From Cytobacillus gottheilii (GTDB lineage Bacteria > Bacillota > Bacilli > Bacillales > Cytobacillaceae): a DNA stretch of 64,000 nucleotides. How positions within the stretch are numbered: the first letter of the stretch is position 1; every line of letters begins with the position of its first letter. The notes under the pieces are model-generated. The model saw only the letters and a list, made by a program, of their open reading frames with translations. It did not search any database and was not told the origin of the DNA. Made by a program: the position numbers and the translations under genes. The stretch lies in assembly GCF_001636345.1 (NCBI RefSeq), contig NZ_KV440945.1, positions 830,976 to 894,975 of the forward strand. Reading direction: 5' to 3'. Shown here piece after piece: positions 44,559-54,050 of this stretch.

Positions 44559-44582
44559 AATACATATTTGGTGGTTTTTTAT
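44553..44582 (+). terminator. ssrA terminator overlapping the CCA end
   Basis: CCACCAAAT and ATTTGGTGG form a perfect 9-bp stem with loop ACAT, followed by TTTTTT. The upstream arm includes the mature tmRNA 3' CCACCA. Confidence 0.88.
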
Positions 44583-45429
44583 TTTTTTGTGACTTCAACC
44601 ATATATTTTCCTAAAACGAAAGCTTATGCTTGAAAATACTTAACGAAATTTTATGCTTGAAATTTACTTGGATTTAGTATTTAAAGTAACTTAGAACTTA
44701 ATTATTGAAATGGATTAATGCACACAAGTTATTGTGTGCACTTTTATTATTGCTTATTTTATATCTTTCTTTAGAGTAATAACCTTAGTACACTAATTAT
44801 AAAGCATTATATTTAATATTCGAATATGAGAAAAATGATTTGGAATTTTTCACTTCTTTCTTACGAATCTATAAATAAAAAAAACGTTCATATTACTAAA
44901 TTATTATTACATTTCATCCTAATATTAAGTTAAAGGTGGATAATGTTGAAGACGAAAAACGAAAGAACAACAGATTATTTGCTGAACAGTAGACTCTTAC
45001 TGCGCAATAAACGCTAGTAGTATTAGAACACCTAGTGATGTGATTGTTATTGAAGATAATGGTATAACTAGAAGGCTATAGGAATTTAAACTAGATATGC
45101 AATGATGGAGTTCCGGCTTGATATTTTCAGCCGAAATGTTGAAAAGTGAGTAATTCATCCGGACAGAAGGATTTTCTACATTTGAAGTTTGACATGTATC
45201 AGACCACTACTGTATATGAAGGAAGGCGTGGAGGTTGCGGAAGAAAGGCAAGCCTCGAAAAAGGAATAAGTGAATAGCGGTAATAAAATAACCCACTGAG
45301 TTAGCGAATTGTTTTTGAGAAAGCTACTTGGTGGTGTTTTTTATTCAAGAGAAGTATCGGAAACCCTCTTGTAATTAGTATTCTTAGAGAATGGGTAGTT
45401 TAAATTTAATCTTTGAAGAGGGGATCATT
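44559..45429. other. AT-rich non-coding junction after ssrA
   Basis: About 870 bp without a convincing gene. After the ssrA terminator the DNA is very AT-rich. At about 45015-45105 a short plus-strand stretch reads like decayed coding sequence (IRTPSDVIVIEDNGITRRL, stop, EFKLDM), so a gene remnant is possible. Neither an integrase nor a second copy of the ssrA 3' end was found in the window. Confidence 0.5.
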
Positions 45430-45639
45430 ATGATTGATATGATATCAGATGATCAATCTTATTACTTTGTAGATAAAGAAATAGTGATTGTAAATCATAA
45501 AAATCTTTTAAATCTAGCAATCGTTAGATACATAGATTCAGATAAAGAATTTGTCGTAGATATTAATTTTATTGAAACAAAGCCAAGTAAAGAAAAGTTT
45601 ATTTCTATTAATGATATAGCCAGGGAGAGAAACAAATGA
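45430..45639 (+). CDS. Small protein at the head of the defence operon
   Basis: A 69-residue acidic protein beginning MIDMISDDQSYYFVDKEIVI. No domain is recognised and no membrane segment is seen. ATG 45430 follows GAGGGGA by 5 bp; an in-frame ATG at 45391 has no such site. Its stop overlaps the next start by 4 bp (ATGA), so it is part of the operon. The ABC-three-component systems I know do not need such a gene; it could be a regulator, inhibitor or extra subunit, but this is inference. Confidence 0.7.
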   Translation: MIDMISDDQSYYFVDKEIVIVNHKNLLNLAIVRYIDSDKEFVVDINFIETKPSKEKFISINDIARERNK

Positions 45640-46607
45640 TTCTTGATTTTTTAGATTCTTCATTAGATGGGGATAGTTGGGAAGTTCTATGTATATCTTG
45701 TTATAAAATGAGATATCAAAGGGAGCATTTTATAGAGGTACCAGCACAACACAAGGGTGATGGCGGTATTGAAGGATTTACACGTTCTGGAGTTGCCATT
45801 CAATGTTATTGCCCAGAAGATATGAATTATTCGAATGATGATTTATATTCACACCAACGAACTAAGGTTACCAATGATATAGCGAAATTTATAGATAAAA
45901 AAAACGCTAAAGTGTTAAAGAGTTTAGGACTACCTCCCATTAAAGAATGGCATTTTGTTATTCCAGAATATAAAGATAAAAGAATTGTTCAACATATCAC
46001 CACAAAAACTGAACTTGTAAGACAAACCAGGGAAAGTAATCCAGAATTCTATGATTATATTTCTGATGATTTTGTAATAATCATAAAAACAGCAGAGGAT
46101 TTTAAAATTGAACTTACAAGAATTTTAAGGAGTAATTTAACAGATACAAAACTAAGTTTTGCTATTTTGCAAGATGCATCGGCTGATTGGTCTGGCTGTC
46201 CAAGTGAAAAGGTTGAAAATGTTAAAAGAAAACTAATTGCGATAAACCCAGAGTTTAAAACCGATAATGATAATTTGAATTTATTATTGGATATGTATAT
46301 GTCAGCGTATATATCAGGGATCGAGCTCATGGAACGATTAGGAGAAGGATTTCCTGATATCAGAAAGGATATCCTAGACTTAGCAAGCCAATATAAAAGA
46401 CATGTTGCTTCAAGAACACTGTTGAATAGAGACAGGTCAATAAATGCTGAATTATTTAATGAAATATCCGATGATTTTGAAAAGAAGCTCACAACAGAGT
46501 TTAAACATATAAGTAGTGCTTCCATTATGAATTTAAAAATGGATTTAATTGCAGGATGGCTTGCAGATTGTTCAATGGAATTTAAAGGAGAAATAAAAAA
46601 TGGGTAA
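45636..46607 (+). CDS. Putative nuclease effector of an ABC-three-component/Lamassu-like system
   Basis: 323 residues. The N-terminal ~100 residues look like a PD-(D/E)XK-type restriction fold: WEVLCISCYKMRYQ, then GDGGIEGF (likely catalytic Asp) and AIQCYCPED, where the usual (E/Q)-x-K appears as Q-C-Y, so the last catalytic lysine is missing or displaced. The rest is helical with no recognised domain. It overlaps both neighbours (4 and 8 bp). By analogy with such operons it would be the toxic effector released when the ATPase senses phage DNA. Confidence 0.75.
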   Translation: MILDFLDSSLDGDSWEVLCISCYKMRYQREHFIEVPAQHKGDGGIEGFTRSGVAIQCYCPEDMNYSNDDLYSHQRTKVTNDIAKFIDKKNAKVLKSLGLPPIKEWHFVIPEYKDKRIVQHITTKTELVRQTRESNPEFYDYISDDFVIIIKTAEDFKIELTRILRSNLTDTKLSFAILQDASADWSGCPSEKVENVKRKLIAINPEFKTDNDNLNLLLDMYMSAYISGIELMERLGEGFPDIRKDILDLASQYKRHVASRTLLNRDRSINAELFNEISDDFEKKLTTEFKHISSASIMNLKMDLIAGWLADCSMEFKGEIKNG

Positions 46608-47073
46608 TGAAGATTACATCTTAACGGATTATATCGTTTTCGAATCGAAGCCTGATGCAGTCCCCTATCACTATAGGTTGAGCTATAAAATAGCACTTGC
46701 TTGTTTAATTTTAGGATTGTCATGTGGTAGAAGTGGCTGTTCACTGTCAAAACTACACCTAATTATAGTGTCAATGTATTCTGAAAAGGAAAAGGACAAC
46801 TTGTTAAAGTATGTAAATGGGGAAAGTAATCGATATTTAGTACTAAGATATGATCCTACAATTAATAAAACAGTTGTTTTCATGTTAGCTGACAAAATAA
46901 TGTTTCAACAAGGGAATGGATTGTTTCGGTTAACAGTTTCAGGAAAAAGTCTTCTCGAAAAAATATTGGACGATGAAAGCCTATTAGTGAATGAAAAGGA
47001 ATTTTTAAATAAATTATCAAATAAGCTTACGGAAGATTTAATAGATAAGTTAAAAAGCACATTATTGGGGTGA
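46600..47073 (+). CDS. Middle component of the ABC-three-component/Lamassu-like system
   Basis: A 157-residue, mostly helical protein. The first ~60 residues contain YRLSYKIALACLILGLSCGRSGCSLSKLHLIIVSM. A winged-helix-like region follows, including LVLRYDPTINKTVVFMLADKIMFQQGNGLFRLTVSGKSLLEKI. The length, the position between effector and ATPase, and the 'language' of the sequence fit the small middle components of ABC-3C systems. Ribosome-binding site AAAGGAG; 8-bp overlap with the effector. Family assignment is from memory. Confidence 0.75.
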   Translation: MGNEDYILTDYIVFESKPDAVPYHYRLSYKIALACLILGLSCGRSGCSLSKLHLIIVSMYSEKEKDNLLKYVNGESNRYLVLRYDPTINKTVVFMLADKIMFQQGNGLFRLTVSGKSLLEKILDDESLLVNEKEFLNKLSNKLTEDLIDKLKSTLLG

Positions 47074-47078
47074 AATAG

Positions 47079-49103
47079 TTGATACGTATTGGGAGAGTAA
47101 GAGTTGAAATAATTACGAAAAATAATGTTATAGGCTTTGATGATACATTTGATCAACAAATGAATATTATTTGTAGTGAAAAGAACACTTCTGGAAAAAG
47201 CTCAATTATTTCAAGTGTATATTATGGCTTAGGTTTAGAGGAAATCATTGGCGGAAAAGGCCATAATGTATTAAGTTCAGCTTTTAAAACCAAAGTTGAA
47301 TATGAAGGAGAGCTGGATGTTTTAGAGTCAAAAGTATTTCTTGAGATATCAAATGGTAGCGAGGATGTTACTATTTTAAGATCAGCAAAAATGAAAAACA
47401 GGAATTCTAATTTAATGACTATCTTTTATTCAAAGATGGATCGAATTCATGATAAAGTAACTATTAGTGAAGATATGTATGTCCATTCACAAAATTCAGC
47501 TACAAGTAATAAAGGTTTCTTTACATTTTTGGAAGCCTTTTTAGGGTTAGATTTACCTAGTGTTGCAAGTACAGATGATAAAGAAAGAAAGTTGTATTTA
47601 CAACTAATTTTTTCTAGTATGTTAATAGAACAAAAGAGAGGTTGGTCTGATCTTTTTTCTGGGATGCCGCACTTTGGAATTCGGGAACCCAAGAAACGAG
47701 TAATTGAATATCTATTAAATATGGATACTCTAAAAAATGAAAAGATAAGGCATAGGTTAAAAATAAAAGAAAGTAGAATTGTTGAAAAGTGGAAGCAAGT
47801 TTTTCATGAAACAGATAAAAACATAAGGAATATGGGCCTAATGCTTAAGGGAGTAAATGAGAACGTTGAGATTTTAGAAGATCCTGATCAGCTTATTAAG
47901 GTTATTTATCAAGATGATGAACGGACTCTGACACTAGATGAATACATTGAAATGAAAAGAAATGAGCTTCAAAGCCTGATTAAAGTAAAGCCTAAAGAAA
48001 TTGATAATTTCCATGAATTAAAAAAGGAACTTAGACAAATAGAAGAAGATGTTATAGAGCATGAAGAAAAAATTAAACAATTGAAAATTAACGTAAATAA
48101 TGAAAGAACAAGTTTAGATAGATTATTAAATAGCCTGAATTTAATTCAAACAGACATTACTAACAACCACGATGCTAAAAAACTGCGGAACCTAGGATCA
48201 AAAGAAGGCTTTAATTCTTTTAAAGACATTTGTCCAACTTGTAATCAACCAATATCGGATACATTGCTAGTAAGTCAGAATGTAGCAGATGTAATGAGTA
48301 TTGATGATAACATTAAACATTTAAAATCTCAGGAAAAACTATTTGAGTTTGCTATAGAGCAGAAGAAAACAAATATAAAAAATATTGAAAGTAACATTAG
48401 TATTTTAGAAAATACAGTATCAAAACTGTATCGACTTTCAAGAGTTACTAGAAATGATATCTTTGCCATTGATGGTTCGGTTTCAGAAAGTACTATTTAT
48501 AAAAAGGTAGAGTTAAATAAAACAATAGAGGAATTAGAAAAAGTAAAAACAGATATAGAGGAGACCAAAGAGGAATTTAAGCAATTGTCAGATGTTTGGA
48601 AACAATATCTTGCAGATTTAAATAAATTGCCTGAAAATAAGTTTACTAATTTAGACGAAAGAAAAATTAAATCGCTAAGAGATAACTTTGTTTCAAACCT
48701 TAAAGTATTTGGGTATAGGAGTTCTTCTGATATTAATAAAGTAATGATATCGAAGGATACATTTATGCCTACAATAGAGAACTTCGATTTAAAATTTGAT
48801 TCATCGGCTAGTGACCATATTAGAAGGATTTGGGCATTTACTATAGCACTAGTACAGACTTCTAATGAGATGAACGGGAATCATCCGGGAATTCTAATAT
48901 TTGATGAACCGGGTCAGCATAGTATAGTAGTTGAGGATATGGAAGCTTTCTTAGATAGTTTAAAAATATTGGCAGCTAAGACTCAAGTAATTGTAGGAAT
49001 AACGATCAAGGAAACTGATACCCGAGAGGTGATATTCAAGAAAATTTCAGAGGGTTGTAAAGGAATTATAATTAAAGATAGAGCATTTAATAAATTGAGC
49101 TAA
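47079..49103 (+). CDS. Rad50/SMC-like ATPase of the ABC-three-component/Lamassu-like system
   Basis: 674 residues. The P-loop at residues 34-41 reads EKNTSGKS: the first glycine of GxxxxGKS is replaced by glutamate. Two coiled-coil arms (about 290-375 and 405-530) flank a zinc hook CPTC near residue 385, as in Rad50. The C-terminal half has Walker B ILIFDEPGQHS near 605 followed by a D-loop-like stretch. This fits the ATPases of ABC-3C/Lamassu defence that sense foreign DNA. It starts at TTG 47079 behind GGGGTGA, 5 bp after the middle component. Confidence 0.85.
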   Translation: MIRIGRVRVEIITKNNVIGFDDTFDQQMNIICSEKNTSGKSSIISSVYYGLGLEEIIGGKGHNVLSSAFKTKVEYEGELDVLESKVFLEISNGSEDVTILRSAKMKNRNSNLMTIFYSKMDRIHDKVTISEDMYVHSQNSATSNKGFFTFLEAFLGLDLPSVASTDDKERKLYLQLIFSSMLIEQKRGWSDLFSGMPHFGIREPKKRVIEYLLNMDTLKNEKIRHRLKIKESRIVEKWKQVFHETDKNIRNMGLMLKGVNENVEILEDPDQLIKVIYQDDERTLTLDEYIEMKRNELQSLIKVKPKEIDNFHELKKELRQIEEDVIEHEEKIKQLKINVNNERTSLDRLLNSLNLIQTDITNNHDAKKLRNLGSKEGFNSFKDICPTCNQPISDTLLVSQNVADVMSIDDNIKHLKSQEKLFEFAIEQKKTNIKNIESNISILENTVSKLYRLSRVTRNDIFAIDGSVSESTIYKKVELNKTIEELEKVKTDIEETKEEFKQLSDVWKQYLADLNKLPENKFTNLDERKIKSLRDNFVSNLKVFGYRSSSDINKVMISKDTFMPTIENFDLKFDSSASDHIRRIWAFTIALVQTSNEMNGNHPGILIFDEPGQHSIVVEDMEAFLDSLKILAAKTQVIVGITIKETDTREVIFKKISEGCKGIIIKDRAFNKLS

Positions 49104-49514
49104 CTTTTTCAACATCAATCTCCCGCAGTTGGACACATATTGCGAATAAGAACAAAACAAAGTCATTTGCTACGCAGTACTAATAAACTTTGCAGAAAAC
49201 TTTCATATGAGGCGGTCACTCTTTTAGGGTGATCGTTTTGTCGTATTAGACTCATACTACGCAGCAAATGTTTTCATTTATGAAAGAATGTACTTTTTCT
49301 TAGAGGTTTTATTTATAGGAACTAGGTATTCAACAAACGGGCCAGATTATGGAGTAACATTTAATTAGGAAATTGGATTTGTGAAGAATTATACTAAAAG
49401 TAGCTTGGTAGTTAAGTTCAATAAATATCTTGTTTTATTTATTATAATAAGATTTATTATAATAAGATAATCAATTTAAACCCTGAAAGTATCCTTTCAG
49501 GGTTAGGAAAAAAC
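49104..49514. other. Spacer with operon terminator
   Basis: A stem CGGTCACTC/GGGTGATCG followed by TTTTG (49213-49239) probably ends the defence operon. CATTTGCTACGCAGTA (near 49168) and TACTACGCAGCAAATG (near 49255) form an imperfect inverted pair around it. TCAACAAACGGGCCAG at 49331 belongs to the dispersed hairpin family. I see no gene. Confidence 0.55.
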
Positions 49515-49829
49515 TTAATTTTCTGTTGGAATTCTATCTGCTAAATTGTTTCTTAAATTAGTAAATTTTTCTCTCATTTTCTTTTTCAGTTCATTAAGTT
49601 TGTCTTCATTTTGACAATTATTGCAGATTAAATGCAAACTAGATAATTTATCCAAGTCTTCGAAAGTTTCAATCTGAACTTGTCCATTACCAAGACCGAA
49701 AAAATCGTCTGTGACTTTTCCTAAATCCGTATTTAATTGTTCTCGATGATTTCTATTTGTAAAATCATCGATATTAGATAAAGGTCTACCACAGTGTTGT
49801 TCGCTGCATCTAATTTTAATACCTATCAT
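49515..49829 (-). CDS. Hypothetical 104-residue protein with cysteine pairs
   Basis: A small soluble protein beginning MIGIKIRCSEQHCGRPLSN, with a second cysteine pair CNNC near residue 70, so C-x4-C and C-x2-C could bind one zinc ion. The C-terminal part is charged and helical (LNELKKKMREKFTNLRNNL). Ribosome-binding site AAGGGGG. No family recognised; convergent with the defence operon. Confidence 0.65.
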   Translation of the reverse strand: MIGIKIRCSEQHCGRPLSNIDDFTNRNHREQLNTDLGKVTDDFFGLGNGQVQIETFEDLDKLSSLHLICNNCQNEDKLNELKKKMREKFTNLRNNLADRIPTEN

Positions 49830-50045
49830 AAAAAACCCCCTTATTAATATAAGTACTTAATAATTATAAAGACTTTAGGGAAAATATGGAACTGAAACTG
49901 TTAAATCAAAAGAAAGTTTTAAAGCTATTATTCCTTACGTCATATTTCAAAGATAACAATGGGTATTTATTTCTAAATTTACAAAAAATAGATACTAAAC
50001 AAAAGAAAAGATTTATAATATCCTCAAATAAGGAGGTGGTATAAA

Positions 50046-50249
50046 ATGGCTTATAAGATATATATGAAAAATAAATTTGATGGAAACCTTGAAGAAGCTG
50101 ACGATGAAATATATCACAGTAAAGAAGATGCTGAATACGCAAAAGACGAAGCAATAAATAATTTTATGACCGGAGCAGACGAACTTGAACTGGCTGGAGA
50201 AAGCTATGCAGAACCAAATGAGTATGAATTTATAATAAAGAAAATTTAA
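50046..50249 (+). CDS. Hypothetical 67-residue acidic protein
   Basis: MAYKIYMKNKFDGNLEEADD at the start, rich in Glu, Asp and Ala, no cysteine and no hydrophobic segment. Translation is well supported by AAGGAGGTGGTATAAA before the ATG. No family recognised. An imperfect stem (AGCGGAA...TTCCACT) followed by TTCTTTTTT at about 50373-50398 may be its terminator. Confidence 0.7.
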   Translation: MAYKIYMKNKFDGNLEEADDEIYHSKEDAEYAKDEAINNFMTGADELELAGESYAEPNEYEFIIKKI

Positions 50250-50795
50250 TAATGGCTAAAAGTGTAAGATATATTTTCTTAATGGGTTCGGTTGAGAGGT
50301 TTAAAACGCTAATTCACAAGTGAATTCGCAGTACAAAGCACATATGTTTTAACAATACGATAACAAATAGAGCAGCGGAATGGGTTCCACTTCTTTTTTA
50401 ATTCATCTTAGTTATTTTATGTGCATAGTGTTATTCAACAATCGGGCGCTTTCCTAGAAAAAGGATGCGTCCAGTTTCATTTAATGGCCAGATTGTATAG
50501 CAACTTTGATATTATGTAGTAGACTATTACTACGCAATTTTAAGTAATTTTGAGGCAGAATGTTCTAAAGTAAATGGTCGATATGTATAAATGGAGGATT
50601 GTAAATTAAGGTTTATATCCTCAAATGTATTATACTGGTAAAACGAACGGATGATTCGCAAATTGGTTTCCTTGGAAGGTATTAGTTCATTATCTTGTTA
50701 ATCAGTTTGGTAGCGATTTATTGTTAAAATTTAACTTAGAGTAGATGGACAATAGTAGATAAAAGCAACGGTTGTTGGTAGGGAGAAGAAGTTTA
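50250..50795. other. Spacer with inverted repeats, no gene
   Basis: Contains a 16-bp palindrome AATTCACAAGTGAATT (50311-50326), a terminator-like stem near 50373-50398, and a degenerate member of the GGGGCAG hairpin family (ATTCAACAATCGGGCG near 50432). Nothing coding is supported. Confidence 0.5.
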
Positions 50796-52463
50796 TTGGA
50801 GACTAAAAAGAAAAAATATAATTACGGTGCTATTGCAAAAGCAGCCAAACCATTTATGACTTTTGAGCAAATCTTCGGTAGAGAACCAATTAAAGAACAA
50901 GTAATTGACTCAATAAAGTCCCTTAACTTAGAGAAGACGTTAATTTTAGTATCACAATTTGCTGCAATGGAAAAAAACGCTGCAGAGTATGTGAAAAATT
51001 CTTATCTTGGCTCAATTAGTAACATATTAGGAATAAATACAGAAAAAAATAAAGACGAAGTATTATTTGCTTCGCAGGCAATATTAAATTTCTATAAATG
51101 GTTATTAGCATATGGGCAAGAATCAACACTGAAAGAAGAAATCAAAGAGGAAGATTTTTTTAATACAATAAATTTGTTCTTGAAAGTATCAGATTTTTTA
51201 CCAAAACACATAGAACCAGATGATTTTTTATTACAAGTACTTTCTTTTTCAAAACATACCAATTTAGGAAATGAAATAGCGAGAGCTTTCTTTATCTACT
51301 CTGAATTATCAAAACAGCAGGAGTTATACAAAGAAAAAGAGTTTTTGGATATAAATAGTGATTTCGTTAATTTCTATGGTTATTCAATTGAACAGTATTT
51401 AGCTGTTAATTTTGCCTTGTTGACTTTGGTGCTGCCACAGAGGGTTCCTTTTTCAACAAATTGGGTGAAAAATAAAAATGAGTTTTTTAAAAATACAGAG
51501 TTAAAGCATATCGCACCAAAAATTATTGATGATTTATCCATAAATATTACTGAGGCACAAAAATGGGCTAGCTCTACTATAGATAACAGCTGGAATTATC
51601 TAAAACTCCAAGAGCTTCCTTTACTAAAATTAAATTCGGTTGAATTTATTCCTTTTAACTATGATATTATTTCAAATGGGATCTTTGATGGTTTATATCA
51701 CAGAATAAGAGGGTGTTACCCTGAAAAAGATAGAAGATTTCTTACCTTTTTTGGACGTCCCTTCGAAAAATATATCGAACTTATATTGAAAGAAGCTATT
51801 CAAAATTCTAGGTTTGATTATGAGTATATTGAGGAGTTTGATTATGGAACAAAAAGTCCGTCCCTTTCTTCTGATTTTTATTTGAGGTTGAATGAGGATT
51901 TAATTATTATTGAAGCAAAAGGTGCGAGACCTACAGTGAATTCAAGCATTAATGCTGACAAAGAATCTATCAGAAAAGACCTTAAAAAGTTATTTATTGA
52001 TCCAATTATACAAGCGGATACAGCATATCAGAATATACTAAATTCGAGTTTCTCCTATAAGTTTAATGGTGTACAAAATATTTATATAATATCTGTTAAC
52101 ATAAATAACTTCCCTTCTGTTCCATCCTTTTACGAGGAAGTAGATGAAGCATTAAAAGAATCTCTTAGTGATAATGTAAAAGGTTATTTCAACTTTAGCA
52201 TCACAGATATTGAAACAATGTGTTATTTAATATCCCGTAAAGGAAAGAAACCACCAATTTTTAGATACTTGAAAAATAAGTTCGAATCATCAGATGTTCA
52301 ATCATTCACATGGTTTCTTGAACATTCTAATATTCCTATAAAAAGAAGTAAATGGATTAATGAACAATTGTATAACAGTTATAAGAAAATATACGAGATT
52401 TCATTTGAAAATCCGGAAAAGTCTTTGATGTCTTTAGAGAAAAAGTTACTGAAGAAAAAATAA
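50796..52463 (+). CDS. Orphan PD-(D/E)XK nuclease-like protein
   Basis: About 555 residues. The first ~260 residues are helical with no recognised domain. At about 325-390, GRPFEKYIELILKE is followed by SSDFYLRLNEDLIIIEAKGARPT: an Asp, then E-x-K on a hydrophobic strand, the catalytic pattern of PD-(D/E)XK nucleases. A further helical C-terminus ends in a lysine tail. TTG 50796 is preferred because GGGAGAAGAAG lies just upstream; TTG 50772 is also possible. It stands alone near the ABC-3C operon and could be a single-gene defence nuclease. Family not recognised. Confidence 0.75.
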   Translation: METKKKKYNYGAIAKAAKPFMTFEQIFGREPIKEQVIDSIKSLNLEKTLILVSQFAAMEKNAAEYVKNSYLGSISNILGINTEKNKDEVLFASQAILNFYKWLLAYGQESTLKEEIKEEDFFNTINLFLKVSDFLPKHIEPDDFLLQVLSFSKHTNLGNEIARAFFIYSELSKQQELYKEKEFLDINSDFVNFYGYSIEQYLAVNFALLTLVLPQRVPFSTNWVKNKNEFFKNTELKHIAPKIIDDLSINITEAQKWASSTIDNSWNYLKLQELPLLKLNSVEFIPFNYDIISNGIFDGLYHRIRGCYPEKDRRFLTFFGRPFEKYIELILKEAIQNSRFDYEYIEEFDYGTKSPSLSSDFYLRLNEDLIIIEAKGARPTVNSSINADKESIRKDLKKLFIDPIIQADTAYQNILNSSFSYKFNGVQNIYIISVNINNFPSVPSFYEEVDEALKESLSDNVKGYFNFSITDIETMCYLISRKGKKPPIFRYLKNKFESSDVQSFTWFLEHSNIPIKRSKWINEQLYNSYKKIYEISFENPEKSLMSLEKKLLKKK

Positions 52464-52828
52464 TTTATTAATGTGGCCTTTTAGTAAATTTATAATTTAG
52501 TTCGTTTATTTATAATAAGTAAGACAAAAAAACAACAGTATATTTGCTGCATAGAACAAATATACTGTTCAATAGAAAACAATATTTCTCAATTTGGAGC
52601 GATTACGTAACGTCTGGTGTTTCTGGCATTTAAATAATGCATTTTTTGGCAGTATGTTCATTGATCATTTTGAATCATTACTCAAGGCAGAACTGTATAG
52701 ATGTTTATATTTATACATAATTGTCTAGCTATGCTTATTGTATTAACGGGGCAGGTTAGTTAAAAGGAGGGTTCCAAAACAAATTGTCGAATTTAAAAAT
52801 ATACAAATATTTACAAGGAGCTGTAATT
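52464..52828. other. Spacer with one GGGGCAG hairpin repeat
   Basis: AT-rich; TTAACGGGGCAGGTTAGTTAA around 52743-52763 is a short member of the dispersed hairpin family. No gene or clear promoter seen. Confidence 0.45.
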
Positions 52829-53206
52829 ATGACAACTGCACTTTTTAAAGGTATGGAAGGAGTATTTATTCCTGTTACAGATCCCGAATTATCTGCAAAA
52901 TGGTATGGTGAAATACTTGGATTTAAACTTATTTATATTGAAGAAGAGGCAGCCGTGATGCGGATTGGAGATCAATCCCAAACAGTAGTTTGTTTGGTTA
53001 AAACCCAAAATCATCAACCAATGAAGTTTCCAGAAAATAATTTTGGGGTCGGGAAATACTATAATTTTATTCCTAACAACATAGAAGAAACCCACAAACT
53101 TCTATTGAAAAAAGAAGTAAAAGTAAATCCTATAAGTGGAGATGGAACAACTAAATTCTTTACTTTCTATGATCCAGATAATAATCCTTTAGGCGTTTGC
53201 CAATAG
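52829..53206 (+). CDS. VOC-fold (glyoxalase/dioxygenase superfamily) protein
   Basis: A 125-residue protein with the glyoxalase/bleomycin-resistance pattern: GVFIPVTDPELSAKWYGEILGF, then VGKYYNFIPNNIEETHKLL and FFTFYDPDNNPLGVCQ. One-domain VOC proteins dimerise around a metal or bind a drug; substrate unknown. ATG 52829 follows AAGGAGCTG; the longer frame upstream lacks a convincing site. Confidence 0.85.
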   Translation: MTTALFKGMEGVFIPVTDPELSAKWYGEILGFKLIYIEEEAAVMRIGDQSQTVVCLVKTQNHQPMKFPENNFGVGKYYNFIPNNIEETHKLLLKKEVKVNPISGDGTTKFFTFYDPDNNPLGVCQ

Positions 53207-53332
53207 GGGTTTTATAAGTGAATTTTCGAGGTGCCGACAGCACTTTTTTGTTTGTTAAACAAACGGGTGTGTTCCTTTAAGATTAGTCTGCAAAAAAAAG
53301 CAGGTTCTTTATTCGACTAACAGGGCAATTTA

Positions 53333-54050
53333 GTGAAAGAAGAAATTCAAAGAAATGGGAGATGTATTGTGGGAATTCCTAAATATCCTGAAGTTCCAAG
53401 TCTAACACAGAAACAAATTATTGATATAACGGAAATAGTTTTTTACAAAGAGGTTGAATCGAAAAAGTGTGATGCAATATTTGTCTTTGGTGGTTCGCAC
53501 CCTGGTAATTGGCTGACACCTTTAGATGCTTATAAAAAAGGTTTGGGAGATTTTGTTATTGTAACAGGTGGTGGTAGTTTATCAAATATGCGTCACCCTG
53601 AATGGAATTATGGAAGTATGACTGAAGCCGAGGTAATTGTTAAAAACTTAGTTGAAAATGGTGTTCCAAAAGAAGAAATAAGTTATGAAACTTCATCGAT
53701 GTACTCAATAGCAAATGTAATTGAGGCAAAGAAAATATTTGATTTTACCAAAATAAGCAGCTTGTTATTCGTTTGTAAAAGTATTGCCGCAGGAAGGCAG
53801 TATCGTACCTTAACAAAACAACTTCCAACTAATATTGAATTTATTCCTTATCCATTTGATACAAGTTTTGATGGTCAAACAATCATAACGAGAGATAACT
53901 GGATGGTAAATGAAAAAAAGCAAATCACTTGTCTTCGGTGAGTTTTTAAGGAATATGGCATATGGAATAAAAGGTGGAATAACAGCTCCTGATAAGCAAG
54001 TAGAAGGTCTTGAAGACATTGTTTTGCATAACTGCAAACTATTAGATTAA
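53333..54050 (+). pseudogene. YdcF/DUF218-type protein, frameshifted near its C-terminus
   Basis: The first frame (53333-53941) encodes a DUF218/YdcF-like domain: CDAIFVFGGSHPGNW, VIVTGGG, MTEAEVIVKNLVENGVPKEEISYE, and SSLLFVCKSIAAGRQYRTL. It ends early at TGA 53939. A second frame continues without a gap from the seven-A run at 53913-53919 to TAA 54048, reading KSKSLVFGEFLRNMAYG and on to EGLEDIVLHNCKLLD, a sensible C-terminus. With one A fewer the gene would be whole (238 residues). It is either a recent mutation, a read error in the homopolymer, or slippage. The start GTG 53333 has a poor ribosome-binding site. Confidence 0.75.

Noticed and set aside
46055..46750. 231-codon minus-strand frame across the defence operon
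   Set aside because: It is antisense to the effector and middle component, spans their overlap and has no family features; the plus-strand genes are coupled and have proper start signals.
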